A DNA stretch of 32,222 nucleotides. Origin: Clostridiales bacterium (GTDB taxonomy: Bacteria > Bacillota > Clostridia > Oscillospirales > CAG-272). The stretch spans positions 1-32,222 of the forward strand of contig DPGD01000008.1 of assembly GCA_003522145.1 (NCBI GenBank), in the 5' to 3' direction. The translations under genes and the position numbers were made by a program. A model generated the notes under the pieces. The model had not been told where the DNA came from and searched no databases. It worked only from the letters and a program-made list of their open reading frames with translations. The stretch's first letter is position 1. Every line of letters starts with the position of its first letter. Shown piece after piece: positions 23,822 to 30,869 of the stretch.

Positions 23822-25027
23822 TTACTCGATAATGTCAGCAACAACGCCGGAACCGACGGTTCTGCCACCTTCACGGATAGCGAAACGAAGACCCTTCTCG
23901 ATAGCGATGGGAGTGATCAGTTCCACAGTCATATCCACATTATCGCCGGGACGGCACATCTCAACGCCTTCAGGCAGGGAGATGGTACCGGTAACATCGG
24001 TGGTTCTGAAGTAGAACTGGGGTCTGTAGCCGGGGAAGAAGGGCTTGGAACGGCCGCCTTCCTTTTCGGTCAGAACATAGACATGGCCAACGAACTTGGT
24101 GTGAGGATGAATGGAGCCGGGTTTGCAGAGAACCTGACCTCTTTCAATCTCATCTCTGGAAACACCGCGGAGCAGAGCGCCGATGTTGTCGCCGGCTTCT
24201 GCCTGGTCCAGCAGCTTGTGGAACATTTCCACACCGGTAACCACGGTGGTCTTCTTCTCGTCGGACAGACCAACGATCTCAACGGTATCGGAAACCTTCA
24301 CGGTACCTCTTTCCACTCTACCGGTAGCCACAGTGCCACGGCCGGAGATGGAAAAGACATCCTCAACGGGCATCAGGAAGGGCAGATCGGACTTCCGATC
24401 GGGAGTGGGGATATAGCTGTCAACAGCATCCATCAGTTCCCAGATGCAGGCATACTCGGGAGCGGAAGGGTCCTTGCTGGCGGATTCCAAAGCGTTACGG
24501 GCAGAGCCGCGGATAACGGGAATATCGTCGCCGGGGAAGTCGTACTGGGACAGCAGGTCGCGGATTTCCATCTCAACCAGATCCAACAGTTCGGGGTCAT
24601 CCACCAGGTCGGTCTTGTTCATGAACACCACGATTGCGGGCACGCCAACCTGACGAGCCAACAGAACATGCTCTCTGGTCTGCTGAAGAGGTCCGTCAGT
24701 ACCTGCAACAACCAGGATTGCGCCGTCCATCTGGGCAGCACCGGTGATCATGTTCTTTACATAGTCAGCGTGTCCGGGGCAGTCCACATGAGCATAGTGT
24801 CTCTTGTCGGTTTCATACTCAACATGTCTGGTGTTGATTGTGATACCTCTTGCCTTCTCTTCGGGAGCGTTATCGATCTGGTCGTATGCCATGAACTCGA
24901 TGCTGCCGTTCTTCAAAGACAGAGTTTTTGTAATTGCCGCAGTCAAGGTTGTCTTGCCGTGGTCCACATGTCCGATGGTACCAATGTTCACATGGGGTTT
25001 TGTTCTTTCGAATTTAGCCTTTGCCAT
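23822..25027 (-). CDS. tuf: elongation factor Tu
   Basis: The 401-residue GTPase delivers aminoacyl-tRNA to the ribosome. The GTP-binding motifs GHVDHGKT (residues 19-26), DCPGH and NKTD are intact, followed by the two beta-barrel domains with the conserved RGTVKVSDTVEIVG and GDNVDMTVELI segments. The ATG has GGAGG eight bases upstream. It is the last gene of the str cluster, but a dispersed repeat (copy E) separates it from fusA, so it may rely on read-through or on a promoter I could not identify. Confidence 0.98.
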   Translation of the reverse strand: MAKAKFERTKPHVNIGTIGHVDHGKTTLTAAITKTLSLKNGSIEFMAYDQIDNAPEEKARGITINTRHVEYETDKRHYAHVDCPGHADYVKNMITGAAQMDGAILVVAGTDGPLQQTREHVLLARQVGVPAIVVFMNKTDLVDDPELLDLVEMEIRDLLSQYDFPGDDIPVIRGSARNALESASKDPSAPEYACIWELMDAVDSYIPTPDRKSDLPFLMPVEDVFSISGRGTVATGRVERGTVKVSDTVEIVGLSDEKKTTVVTGVEMFHKLLDQAEAGDNIGALLRGVSRDEIERGQVLCKPGSIHPHTKFVGHVYVLTEKEGGRSKPFFPGYRPQFYFRTTDVTGTISLPEGVEMCRPGDNVDMTVELITPIAIEKGLRFAIREGGRTVGSGVVADIIE

Positions 25028-25079
25028 TGTAATATCCTCCGTATTTTAATTTTTTTGTTTTGGATTTTTGTTGATTTAC

Positions 25080-25234
25080 GGGTACTTCCAAGGATTCCCC
25101 GCAGGTCGGGCAGCGGTAATTTTGCGGCGGAACTTCGTTGCAAAAAGCCTTCAACAAAATATTTTCGGCTTTTGGCATCCTGCTCTTTTTACAAAATCCC
25201 CTGCACCAAACATACTTTGAATCGTGAAAGACCC
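25080..25234 (+). repeat. dispersed ~157-bp element, copy E
   Basis: Plus-oriented, 155 bp, from GGGTACTTCCAAGGATTCCC to an end complementary to GGGTCTTTCACGATTC. It contains the 18-nt core GGAACTTCGTTGCAAAAA (25129-25146), identical to that in copy F. It fills most of the 217-bp fusA-tuf gap, antisense to the operon. Confidence 0.75.
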
Positions 25235-25244
25235 TTTTGGTTTA

Positions 25245-27326
25245 TTATTGCTGTTTTGCCCGATTGCTGATGATCGTCTCGGAAATGCTCTTGGGAACCT
25301 CCTGGAAGTGGCTGGGTTCCATAACATACTGACCGCGTCCCTGCGTTTTGGAGCGCAGGTCGGTGGCATAACCGAACATCTCAGAAAGGGGAACGAATGC
25401 GGTGACATGCTGTGCGCCGGCGGAAGCCTCCATCGACTGGATCTGACCTCTTCTGGAGTTCAGATCGCCGATCACATCGCCCATATAGTCGTCGGGTGTG
25501 ATGACAACCACCTTCATAATCGGCTCGGTCAGAACCGGTTTGGCCTTCCGCATGGCTTCCTTGAATGCCATAGAACCGGCAATCTTGAACGCCAACTCCG
25601 AGGAGTCCACCTCGTGGTAAGAGCCGTCATAAAGGGTGACCTTTACATCCACAACATTATAGCCGGCCAGCACACCGGTCTGCATGGCTCCCTGAATACC
25701 GGCATCCACTGCAGGAATATATTCCTTGGGGATGGCGCCGCCCACCACTTTGTTGATGAACTCGTAGCCCTTGCCGGGTTCGTTGGGTTCCAGAATGATC
25801 TTGACATGACCATACTGACCCTTACCGCCGGACTGCCGTGCATACTTCATATCCACATCCGCAGTGCCGCGGATGGTTTCCTTGTAAGAAACCTGAGGCT
25901 TGCCCACATTGGCTTCCACTTTGAACTCCCGCAACAAACGGTCAACGATGATTTCCAAGTGCAGCTCGCCCATGCCGGCGATGATGGTCTGCCCGGTTTC
26001 CTCATCGGTGTAGGTTTTGAATGTGGGGTCCTCCTCTGCCAGCTTGGAGAGCGCTATACCCATCTTCTCCTGACCGGCTTTGGTCTTGGGCTCGATGGCG
26101 ACCCGGATAACCGGTTCGGGGAACTCCATGCTTTCCAGAATGATCGGATGCTCTTCATCGCACAGGGTGTCGCCGGTGGTGGTGAACTTCACGCCTGCAA
26201 TTGCGGCAATGTCGCCGGAATAGCAAACATCAATGTCCTTCCGGTCGTTGGCGTGCATCTGCAGAATCCGGCCGATACGCTCCTTCTTCCCCTTGGAGGA
26301 ATTGTAAACCGTGGTGCCGGTAACCATTTTACCGGAGTAAACCCTGAAGAAACAGAGCTTTCCGACAAAGGGGTCGGTGGCAATCTTGAAGGCCAGTGCG
26401 GCCAACGGCAGGTCATCCCCGGAGGGACGCTCCTCCTCTTCCTCAGTGTGAGGATTGACACCCTTAATGGGCGGAATATCCACGGGGGAGGGCATATAGT
26501 CGATGATGGCGTCCAACAGTTTTTGTACGCCCTTGTTTCTGTAGGAAGTGCCGCAGACCACCGGAACGATCTTGTTGTTCAGAGTTCCGATACGCAGAGC
26601 CTTCTTGATTTCCTCCTTGGTCAGCTCTTCGCCTTCGCAGTACTTCATGAAGAGCTCTTCATCCAGCTCCGCAACGGCCTCGACCAATTCGGTACGGTAT
26701 TGCTGCGCCTTTTCCAGCATATCTGCCGGAACGGGCTCCACCCGCATGTCCTTGCCCAGATCATCATAGTATATATCCGCTTCCATGTTGATCAGGTCAA
26801 TGATTCCGCGGAATTTGTCTTCAGCGCCGATGGGCAGCTGAATCGGCACAGGGTTTGCCTTCAACCGATCCTTGATCATGTCAAGAACTCTGTAGAAATT
26901 GGCGCCCATGATGTCCATTTTGTTCACATACACCATGCGGGGTACATGATATTTGTCTGCCTGCCGCCATACGGTCTCGGACTGAGGCTCCACGCCTCCC
27001 TTGGCGCACATAACGGTGACTGCACCGTCCAGAACCTTCAACGATCTTTCCACTTCCGCCGTGAAGTCCACATGTCCGGGAGTGTCGATGATGTTGATGC
27101 GGTGATCCTTCCAGAAACAGGTGGTGGCCGCAGAAGTGATGGTGATACCCCTCTCCTGCTCCTGCACCATCCAGTCCATCGTGGCAGAGCCGTCATGCAC
27201 TTCACCCAGCTTGTGCGTCTTGCCTGTGTAGAAAAGAATCCGTTCGGTCGTCGTGGTCTTTCCTGCATCAATGTGCGCCATGATACCGATATTACGGGTC
27301 ATTTCAAGGGAACAATCTCTTGACAT
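25245..27326 (-). CDS. fusA: elongation factor G
   Basis: The 693-residue translocase GTPase moves tRNA-mRNA after peptide bond formation. Walker A AHIDAGKT is at residues 17-24, switch II DTPGHVDF and the NKMD motif are present, and domains II to V follow with the domain IV segment GKGQYGHVKI. The start has GAAGGAGA upstream. It follows rpsG by 21 bp, the conserved str-operon arrangement. A 699-residue open frame on the opposite strand is only its shadow. Confidence 0.98.
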   Translation of the reverse strand: MSRDCSLEMTRNIGIMAHIDAGKTTTTERILFYTGKTHKLGEVHDGSATMDWMVQEQERGITITSAATTCFWKDHRINIIDTPGHVDFTAEVERSLKVLDGAVTVMCAKGGVEPQSETVWRQADKYHVPRMVYVNKMDIMGANFYRVLDMIKDRLKANPVPIQLPIGAEDKFRGIIDLINMEADIYYDDLGKDMRVEPVPADMLEKAQQYRTELVEAVAELDEELFMKYCEGEELTKEEIKKALRIGTLNNKIVPVVCGTSYRNKGVQKLLDAIIDYMPSPVDIPPIKGVNPHTEEEEERPSGDDLPLAALAFKIATDPFVGKLCFFRVYSGKMVTGTTVYNSSKGKKERIGRILQMHANDRKDIDVCYSGDIAAIAGVKFTTTGDTLCDEEHPIILESMEFPEPVIRVAIEPKTKAGQEKMGIALSKLAEEDPTFKTYTDEETGQTIIAGMGELHLEIIVDRLLREFKVEANVGKPQVSYKETIRGTADVDMKYARQSGGKGQYGHVKIILEPNEPGKGYEFINKVVGGAIPKEYIPAVDAGIQGAMQTGVLAGYNVVDVKVTLYDGSYHEVDSSELAFKIAGSMAFKEAMRKAKPVLTEPIMKVVVITPDDYMGDVIGDLNSRRGQIQSMEASAGAQHVTAFVPLSEMFGYATDLRSKTQGRGQYVMEPSHFQEVPKSISETIISNRAKQQ

Positions 27327-27347
27327 TTTGTCTCCTTCGCCGGCAGA

Positions 27348-27818
27348 TCAATATCTGTAGTGTGCAAACGCCTTGTTTGCCTCTGCCATTCTGTGTGTTT
27401 CTTCCTTTTTCTTGAACGCACCGCCGGTGCTGTTCATTGCGTCTAAGATCTCTCCTGCCAGACGCTCCGCCATGGTGTTTTCACTGCGGGTTCTGGAGAA
27501 GTTTCTGATCCAACGCAAACCCAATGTCTGTCTTCTCTCAGGTCTTACCTCCATAGGAACCTGATAGGTGGCACCGCCTAAACGGCGCGCCTTGATCTCC
27601 AGCACGGGCATTACATTCTCAAGAGCTTGCTGGAATGCTTCCAAAGCGTTCTTTCCGCTCTTTTGTTCAACCATTGCAAATGCGTCGTAGACGATTTTCT
27701 GCGCTACGCCCTTCTTGCCGTCGTACATAATGTTGTTGATCAGTTTGGTGACCAGCTTGGAATTGTACAGCGGATCGGGTAACACATCTCTCTTGGCTAC
27801 TTGTCCTCTTCTGGGCAT
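27348..27818 (-). CDS. rpsG: 30S ribosomal protein S7
   Basis: The 156-residue protein is S7, which nucleates assembly of the 30S head. The sequence MPRRGQVAKRDVLPDPLYNSKLVTKLINNIM and the GGATYQVPMEVRPERRQTLGLRWI segment are diagnostic. An AAGGAGGG site precedes the ATG. It lies between rpsL and fusA. The 179-bp gap to rpsL has no gene or obvious structure. Confidence 0.98.
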   Translation of the reverse strand: MPRRGQVAKRDVLPDPLYNSKLVTKLINNIMYDGKKGVAQKIVYDAFAMVEQKSGKNALEAFQQALENVMPVLEIKARRLGGATYQVPMEVRPERRQTLGLRWIRNFSRTRSENTMAERLAGEILDAMNSTGGAFKKKEETHRMAEANKAFAHYRY

Positions 27819-27997
27819 AATCTTCCCTCCTTCATTAGAAATGATATCATAGGTACTCGAAAGCTTCTCTTCCGCTTTGCGCCTTCCGGGGTTTCTATCA
27901 CGGTATATTTACATTTACTTTGACAAAAACAGGAAAAGCAAATCAGATTCAATTTTTCTGTAGTTACCTTGGTGTTTGACCGCTTTCGGCAAAGCGC

Positions 27998-28420
27998 TTA
28001 CTTCTTCTTTGCCTTCGGTCTCTTTGCGCCGTATTTGGAACGGCCCTGGTTCCGCTTGTCCACTCCGTGAGTATCCAGCGTGCCTCTGATGATGTGGTAA
28101 CGCACACCGGGCAGGTCACGCACTCTTCCTCCGCGGATCAGAACCACCGAGTGCTCCTGCAAATTGTGTCCGATACCGGGAATGTAGGTCGTGGCTTCCA
28201 AACCGTTGGTCAGACGAACCTTGGCGATCTTCCGCATAGCGGAGTTCGGCTTTTTCGGGGTGGTTACAGTGACCTTAGTGCAAACGCCTCTCTTCTGGGG
28301 AGAGCTCTGCTTGGTCGGTGCATTTTTCAGGGTGTTGAAGCCCGACTGAAGCACCGGCGCCTTGGACTTGTAGGTTCTCTGCTGTCTGCCCTGCTTTACC
28401 AGCTGGTTAAATGTTGGCAT
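27998..28420 (-). CDS. rpsL: 30S ribosomal protein S12
   Basis: The 140-residue decoding-centre protein is S12. The SSPQKRGVCTKV and TTPKKPNSAMRK segments are standard. Lys56 (Bacillus numbering; Lys43 in E. coli) is conserved, but the second streptomycin-contact position, Lys101 (Lys88 in E. coli), is Arg: GGRVRDLPG. Asp102 is the RimO methylthiolation target, and rimO is present in the window. A longer open frame continues upstream, but the ATG with AAGGAGG and the MPTFNQLVKQGR start are standard. It is the first gene of the str unit and is driven by a near-consensus promoter; rpoBC are not upstream. Confidence 0.98.
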   Translation of the reverse strand: MPTFNQLVKQGRQQRTYKSKAPVLQSGFNTLKNAPTKQSSPQKRGVCTKVTVTTPKKPNSAMRKIAKVRLTNGLEATTYIPGIGHNLQEHSVVLIRGGRVRDLPGVRYHIIRGTLDTHGVDKRNQGRSKYGAKRPKAKKK

Positions 28421-28546
28421 GTTATTCCTCCTTTTCTCAAAGTATTCCGGCGTATTCTGCGCCGTTCTCTCTGTAAATATACCGATTTTCAAGAGAAAAC
28501 TCCTGCGTGGAGGCGCAAGTATCCCTTTTTTACCGATACGATGAAT

Positions 28547-28575
28547 AGTATAGCATTCTTTTTCCTTTATGTCAA
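28547..28575 (-). promoter_or_regulatory. rpsL (str operon) promoter
   Basis: On the minus strand TTGACA (28570-28575) and TATACT (28547-28552) are 17 bp apart. This near-perfect promoter gives a leader of about 120 nt before rpsL. Confidence 0.9.
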
Positions 28576-28692
28576 GCAGATTTTCTTTTTCTTTCCCGAT
28601 TGCCCTTGAATTTTCTCCTAATTGCACAAAAAATATGCAATAAATTCAGAAAAATTAAACAGTGTTCTGAAATCTCTCTTTGGAAGTCGGAC

Positions 28693-28721
28693 TTGACAGC
28701 GCCATTTCTCTGTGATACCAT
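28693..28721 (+). promoter_or_regulatory. promoter of the DUF1294-DUF1934 pair
   Basis: TTGACA (28693-28698) and TACCAT (28716-28721) with a 17-bp spacer. Predicted transcription begins near 28728, which excludes the upstream in-frame GTG at 28712 as the translation start. Confidence 0.65.
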
Positions 28722-28768
28722 ACCTTTTGCCGGATAAAGCCGGAAAAAGAAAAGGGGAGGCGGGGCTT

Positions 28769-29095
28769 CTGAGAACAGCTATACAGATCGTGGGCATACT
28801 TTCTGCCCTTTTTTCGGTCCTTTCGGTGCTTTTCTGTATCTATGACAAGTTCGCCGCCAAGCATCTCAAAAGATACCGGGTGCCTGAATTTGTACTTTTC
28901 CTTCTGGCGGCTTTGGGCGGAGCCTTGGCGATGTATCTGACGATGCTCCTTATCCGCCACAAGACGAGGCACCTTTCCTTTATGCTCGGGATTCCTTTGA
29001 TTTTTCTCCTGCAGCTCTTCCTTCTTCTGTTTGTTTTCTGGTTTACGGGAACTTCTCCTTCCCTTCTGCGGCAGATCTTGATTTCTTTTTTCTGA
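28769..29095 (+). CDS. DUF1294 membrane protein
   Basis: A small integral membrane protein of the DUF1294 family, function unknown. Characteristic blocks are YDKFAAKHLKRYRVPE after the first hydrophobic segment, FLLAALGGALAMYLTMLLIRHKTRH, and a last hydrophobic helix FMLGIPLIFLLQLFLLLF. The only good ribosome-binding site, GGGGAGG (28754-28760), is eight bases ahead of a CTG codon, which I take as the start (108 residues). Alternatives are GTG at 28790, which gives a family-typical N-terminus but has no site, and upstream TTG/GTG codons that fall at or before the predicted transcript start. The downstream DUF1934 gene begins 7 bp later. Confidence 0.82.
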   Translation: MRTAIQIVGILSALFSVLSVLFCIYDKFAAKHLKRYRVPEFVLFLLAALGGALAMYLTMLLIRHKTRHLSFMLGIPLIFLLQLFLLLFVFWFTGTSPSLLRQILISFF

Positions 29096-29102
29096 GGTGT
29101 TT

Positions 29103-29489
29103 ATGAAGGCGGCTTGTTTGCGGTTTCTTTCCCGGGCGGGGGGAGAGGAAATTGTGAAGAATGTGTCCTGTCTCTGGGCGTCCATGCCGAAAGGCTTCCT
29201 CATTAAATACACCGATCCCGAATCGGGGGAGAATGTGCTCAAGGGGCTGGAGGGACGGCTTTTCCTTCAGCGCCGGGACGGAACTTTTCTGCGCTTTGAA
29301 GAGGGGAAAAGCCTGCCGGGGGTATACTCTGCCGGAGGGCTTTCGGCCGAAGTGCTTTTGCACACCAAGCACTACTCCTTTCGGAAAACCGACGGGGAAC
29401 TGAACATCAGGCTGCAGTATCTTCTTCTGCCCTTTGGAGGAGAAATTTCCTTAGAGCTCCTTTTGCGTGAGAAGCCCTCTGAAAAATAA
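29103..29489 (+). CDS. DUF1934 (YwiB-like) protein
   Basis: The 128-residue, beta-rich protein matches the DUF1934 layout: CLRFLSRAGGEE, then GFLIKYTDPESGEN, a short basic strand ending LRFEEG (residues 61-66), LLHTKHYSF, and a final strand pair IRLQYLLL / ISLELLLRE. The family is cytoplasmic, predicted to be a lipocalin-like barrel, with unknown function. The ATG lies five bases after GAGG that overlaps the preceding stop; an in-frame GTG at 29154 has a better purine-rich site but would remove the conserved first strand. Probably co-transcribed and coupled with the DUF1294 gene. Confidence 0.72.
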   Translation: MKAACLRFLSRAGGEEIVKNVSCLWASMPKGFLIKYTDPESGENVLKGLEGRLFLQRRDGTFLRFEEGKSLPGVYSAGGLSAEVLLHTKHYSFRKTDGELNIRLQYLLLPFGGEISLELLLREKPSEK

Positions 29490-29545
29490 GCCTTTGGGGC
29501 TGTCCCATGGCAGGAACAGCGGGGAACGCCAGGTGCGGCTCTGAC

Positions 29546-29587
29546 AAAAAAATCAAGGTTTACCGAATGGACGACCTTGATTTTTTT
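29546..29587. terminator. bidirectional terminator between DUF1934 gene and thyA
   Basis: AAAAAAATCAAGG / CCTTGATTTTTTT forms a 13-bp stem with T-runs on both strands, serving the convergent DUF1934 (plus) and thyA (minus) genes. Confidence 0.88.
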
Positions 29588-29656
29588 GCTTTTGTATAGG
29601 CGGTTTCTCAAAAAAGCAGAGGGGGACCGTGCCACAGAACCTTTTTGACAGAACGC

Positions 29657-30487
29657 TCACACGGCCACTTCAAATTTGGGAATCTTTTCGCCGTGCCGGT
29701 AGTTTTCCACCGTGAAGCTTTCCGGGGTAAATTTGTAGAAATCGGTGACGGTGGGATCCAAAGTCACCTTCGGTGCGTCAAAGGACGGACGGGAGACTAA
29801 CTCCTCCACAATGGGAATGTGCCGGTCATAAATGTGGGCATCGGCAATCACATGGACCAATTCTCCGGCCTCCAAGCCCGAAACCTGTGCGATCATCAGA
29901 AGCAGGGCTGCATACTGAGCTACATTCCAGGCGTTGGCTGCCAGCATATCCTGAGAGCGCTGATTCAGTATGGCGTTCAGGGTCTTTCCGGTTACATTGA
30001 AGGTCATGCTGTAGGCACAGGGATAGAGCCGCATCTCGTGCAGATCCTCAAAATTGTAAAGGTTGGTCAGGATCCGACGGGAGCAGGGGTTGTTCTTCAG
30101 GTCATAAAGGACCCGGTCCACCTGATCGAACATGCCCTCCTTGTACTGATGCTTGATGCCCATCTGATAGCCATAGGCCTTGCCGATGGAGCCGGTTTCA
30201 TCGGCCCAGGCGTCCCATATATGGCTGTGCAGATCGTGAATGTTTGAGGATTTTTTCTGCCAGATCCAAAGCACCTCGTCAACTGCCGCCGTCAGCGAAA
30301 TGGGGCGCAGGGTAATCAGCGGAAAATCTTTGCGCAGATCGTATCGGTTGACCACTCCGAAAAGTTTTTTGGTGTAGGCAAGGCTCCCGTCGCTCCAATG
30401 GGGACGGGTCTTTTCATCGGCCACAAAAGTTCCCTTTTCCAATATTTCCTTGCAGGTTCGGATGAATGCGCTGTCGGCTGAGCTCAT
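29657..30487 (-). CDS. thyA: thymidylate synthase ThyA
   Basis: This folate-dependent enzyme converts dUMP to dTMP using methylene-tetrahydrofolate. The catalytic Cys157 lies in MRLYPCAYSMTFNV. The paired arginines Arg137-Arg138 of NPCSRRIL reach the phosphate of the other subunit, and the ligand-binding block NQRSQDMLAANAWNVAQYA is intact. At 276 residues it is a standard ThyA. The ATG has AAAGGGG upstream. No dihydrofolate reductase gene is adjacent. Its promoter lies beyond the dispersed element F, so the mRNA leader would contain that element. Confidence 0.95.
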   Translation of the reverse strand: MSSADSAFIRTCKEILEKGTFVADEKTRPHWSDGSLAYTKKLFGVVNRYDLRKDFPLITLRPISLTAAVDEVLWIWQKKSSNIHDLHSHIWDAWADETGSIGKAYGYQMGIKHQYKEGMFDQVDRVLYDLKNNPCSRRILTNLYNFEDLHEMRLYPCAYSMTFNVTGKTLNAILNQRSQDMLAANAWNVAQYAALLLMIAQVSGLEAGELVHVIADAHIYDRHIPIVEELVSRPSFDAPKVTLDPTVTDFYKFTPESFTVENYRHGEKIPKFEVAV

Positions 30488-30516
30488 GCAGAGATACCCC
30501 TTTCATTTTTGCTGCC

Positions 30517-30669
30517 GGGTGCCGCTGAATATTCCCAAAACGGCCGGCAACCCGGTATTGCCTTGGAACTTCGTTGCAAAAACCCGAAATACAAAAAGAG
30601 TTCTTTCGTTTTTGCGCCTCGTTCTTCCGCAGAACCGCCGGCTGCCGAACATACAGTTCAGAGGGACCC
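30517..30669 (+). repeat. dispersed ~157-bp element, copy F
   Basis: Plus-oriented, 153 bp, from GGGTGCCGCTGAATATTCCC to an end complementary to GGGTCCCTCTGAACTG. It contains the 18-nt core GGAACTTCGTTGCAAAAA (30565-30582). It lies antisense within the predicted thyA leader, its outer edge a few bases from the thyA -10. The rest of the 382-bp thyA-aminotransferase gap holds the divergent promoters. Confidence 0.75.
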
Positions 30670-30677
30670 TACGGCCT

Positions 30678-30706
30678 ATTGTAACACAGCTTTCTTTTTT
30701 TTGCAA
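30678..30706 (-). promoter_or_regulatory. thyA promoter
   Basis: On the minus strand TTGCAA (30701-30706) and TACAAT (30678-30683) are 17 bp apart. The predicted start falls at about 30671, at the edge of element F. Confidence 0.7.
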
Positions 30707-30806
30707 AAGCTTTTCATATAATACTTATTTATAATGTTTCGCTATACATAACGCTGTCTTATGATAAGTATAAAAAAGGACAATAGGAGAAAATGGCCGG
30801 AAGCTC

Positions 30807-30835
30807 TGTACAACAAAGCGGAAAAGAGATATAAT
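30807..30835 (+). promoter_or_regulatory. promoter of the aminotransferase gene
   Basis: TGTACA (30807-30812) and a perfect TATAAT (30830-30835) with a 17-bp spacer. The -10 overlaps the most upstream ATG of the reading frame (30834), which argues for a start further downstream. Confidence 0.55.
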
Positions 30836-30869
30836 GATAAAAGAAAGTGAAGAAACGGGGGAAACTCGG

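Noticed and set aside
24083..25270. A 395-codon plus-strand open frame
   Set aside because: Antisense of tuf that then runs into repeat copy E; not coding.
25224..27323. A 699-codon open frame on the plus strand
   Set aside because: It is the exact antisense shadow of fusA with no ribosome site; fusA is certain on the minus strand.
28655..29242. A 195-codon minus-strand open frame opposite the DUF1294/DUF1934 genes
   Set aside because: Low-complexity Lys/Arg/Gln-rich antisense product; the plus-strand genes have promoter, ribosome sites and family matches.
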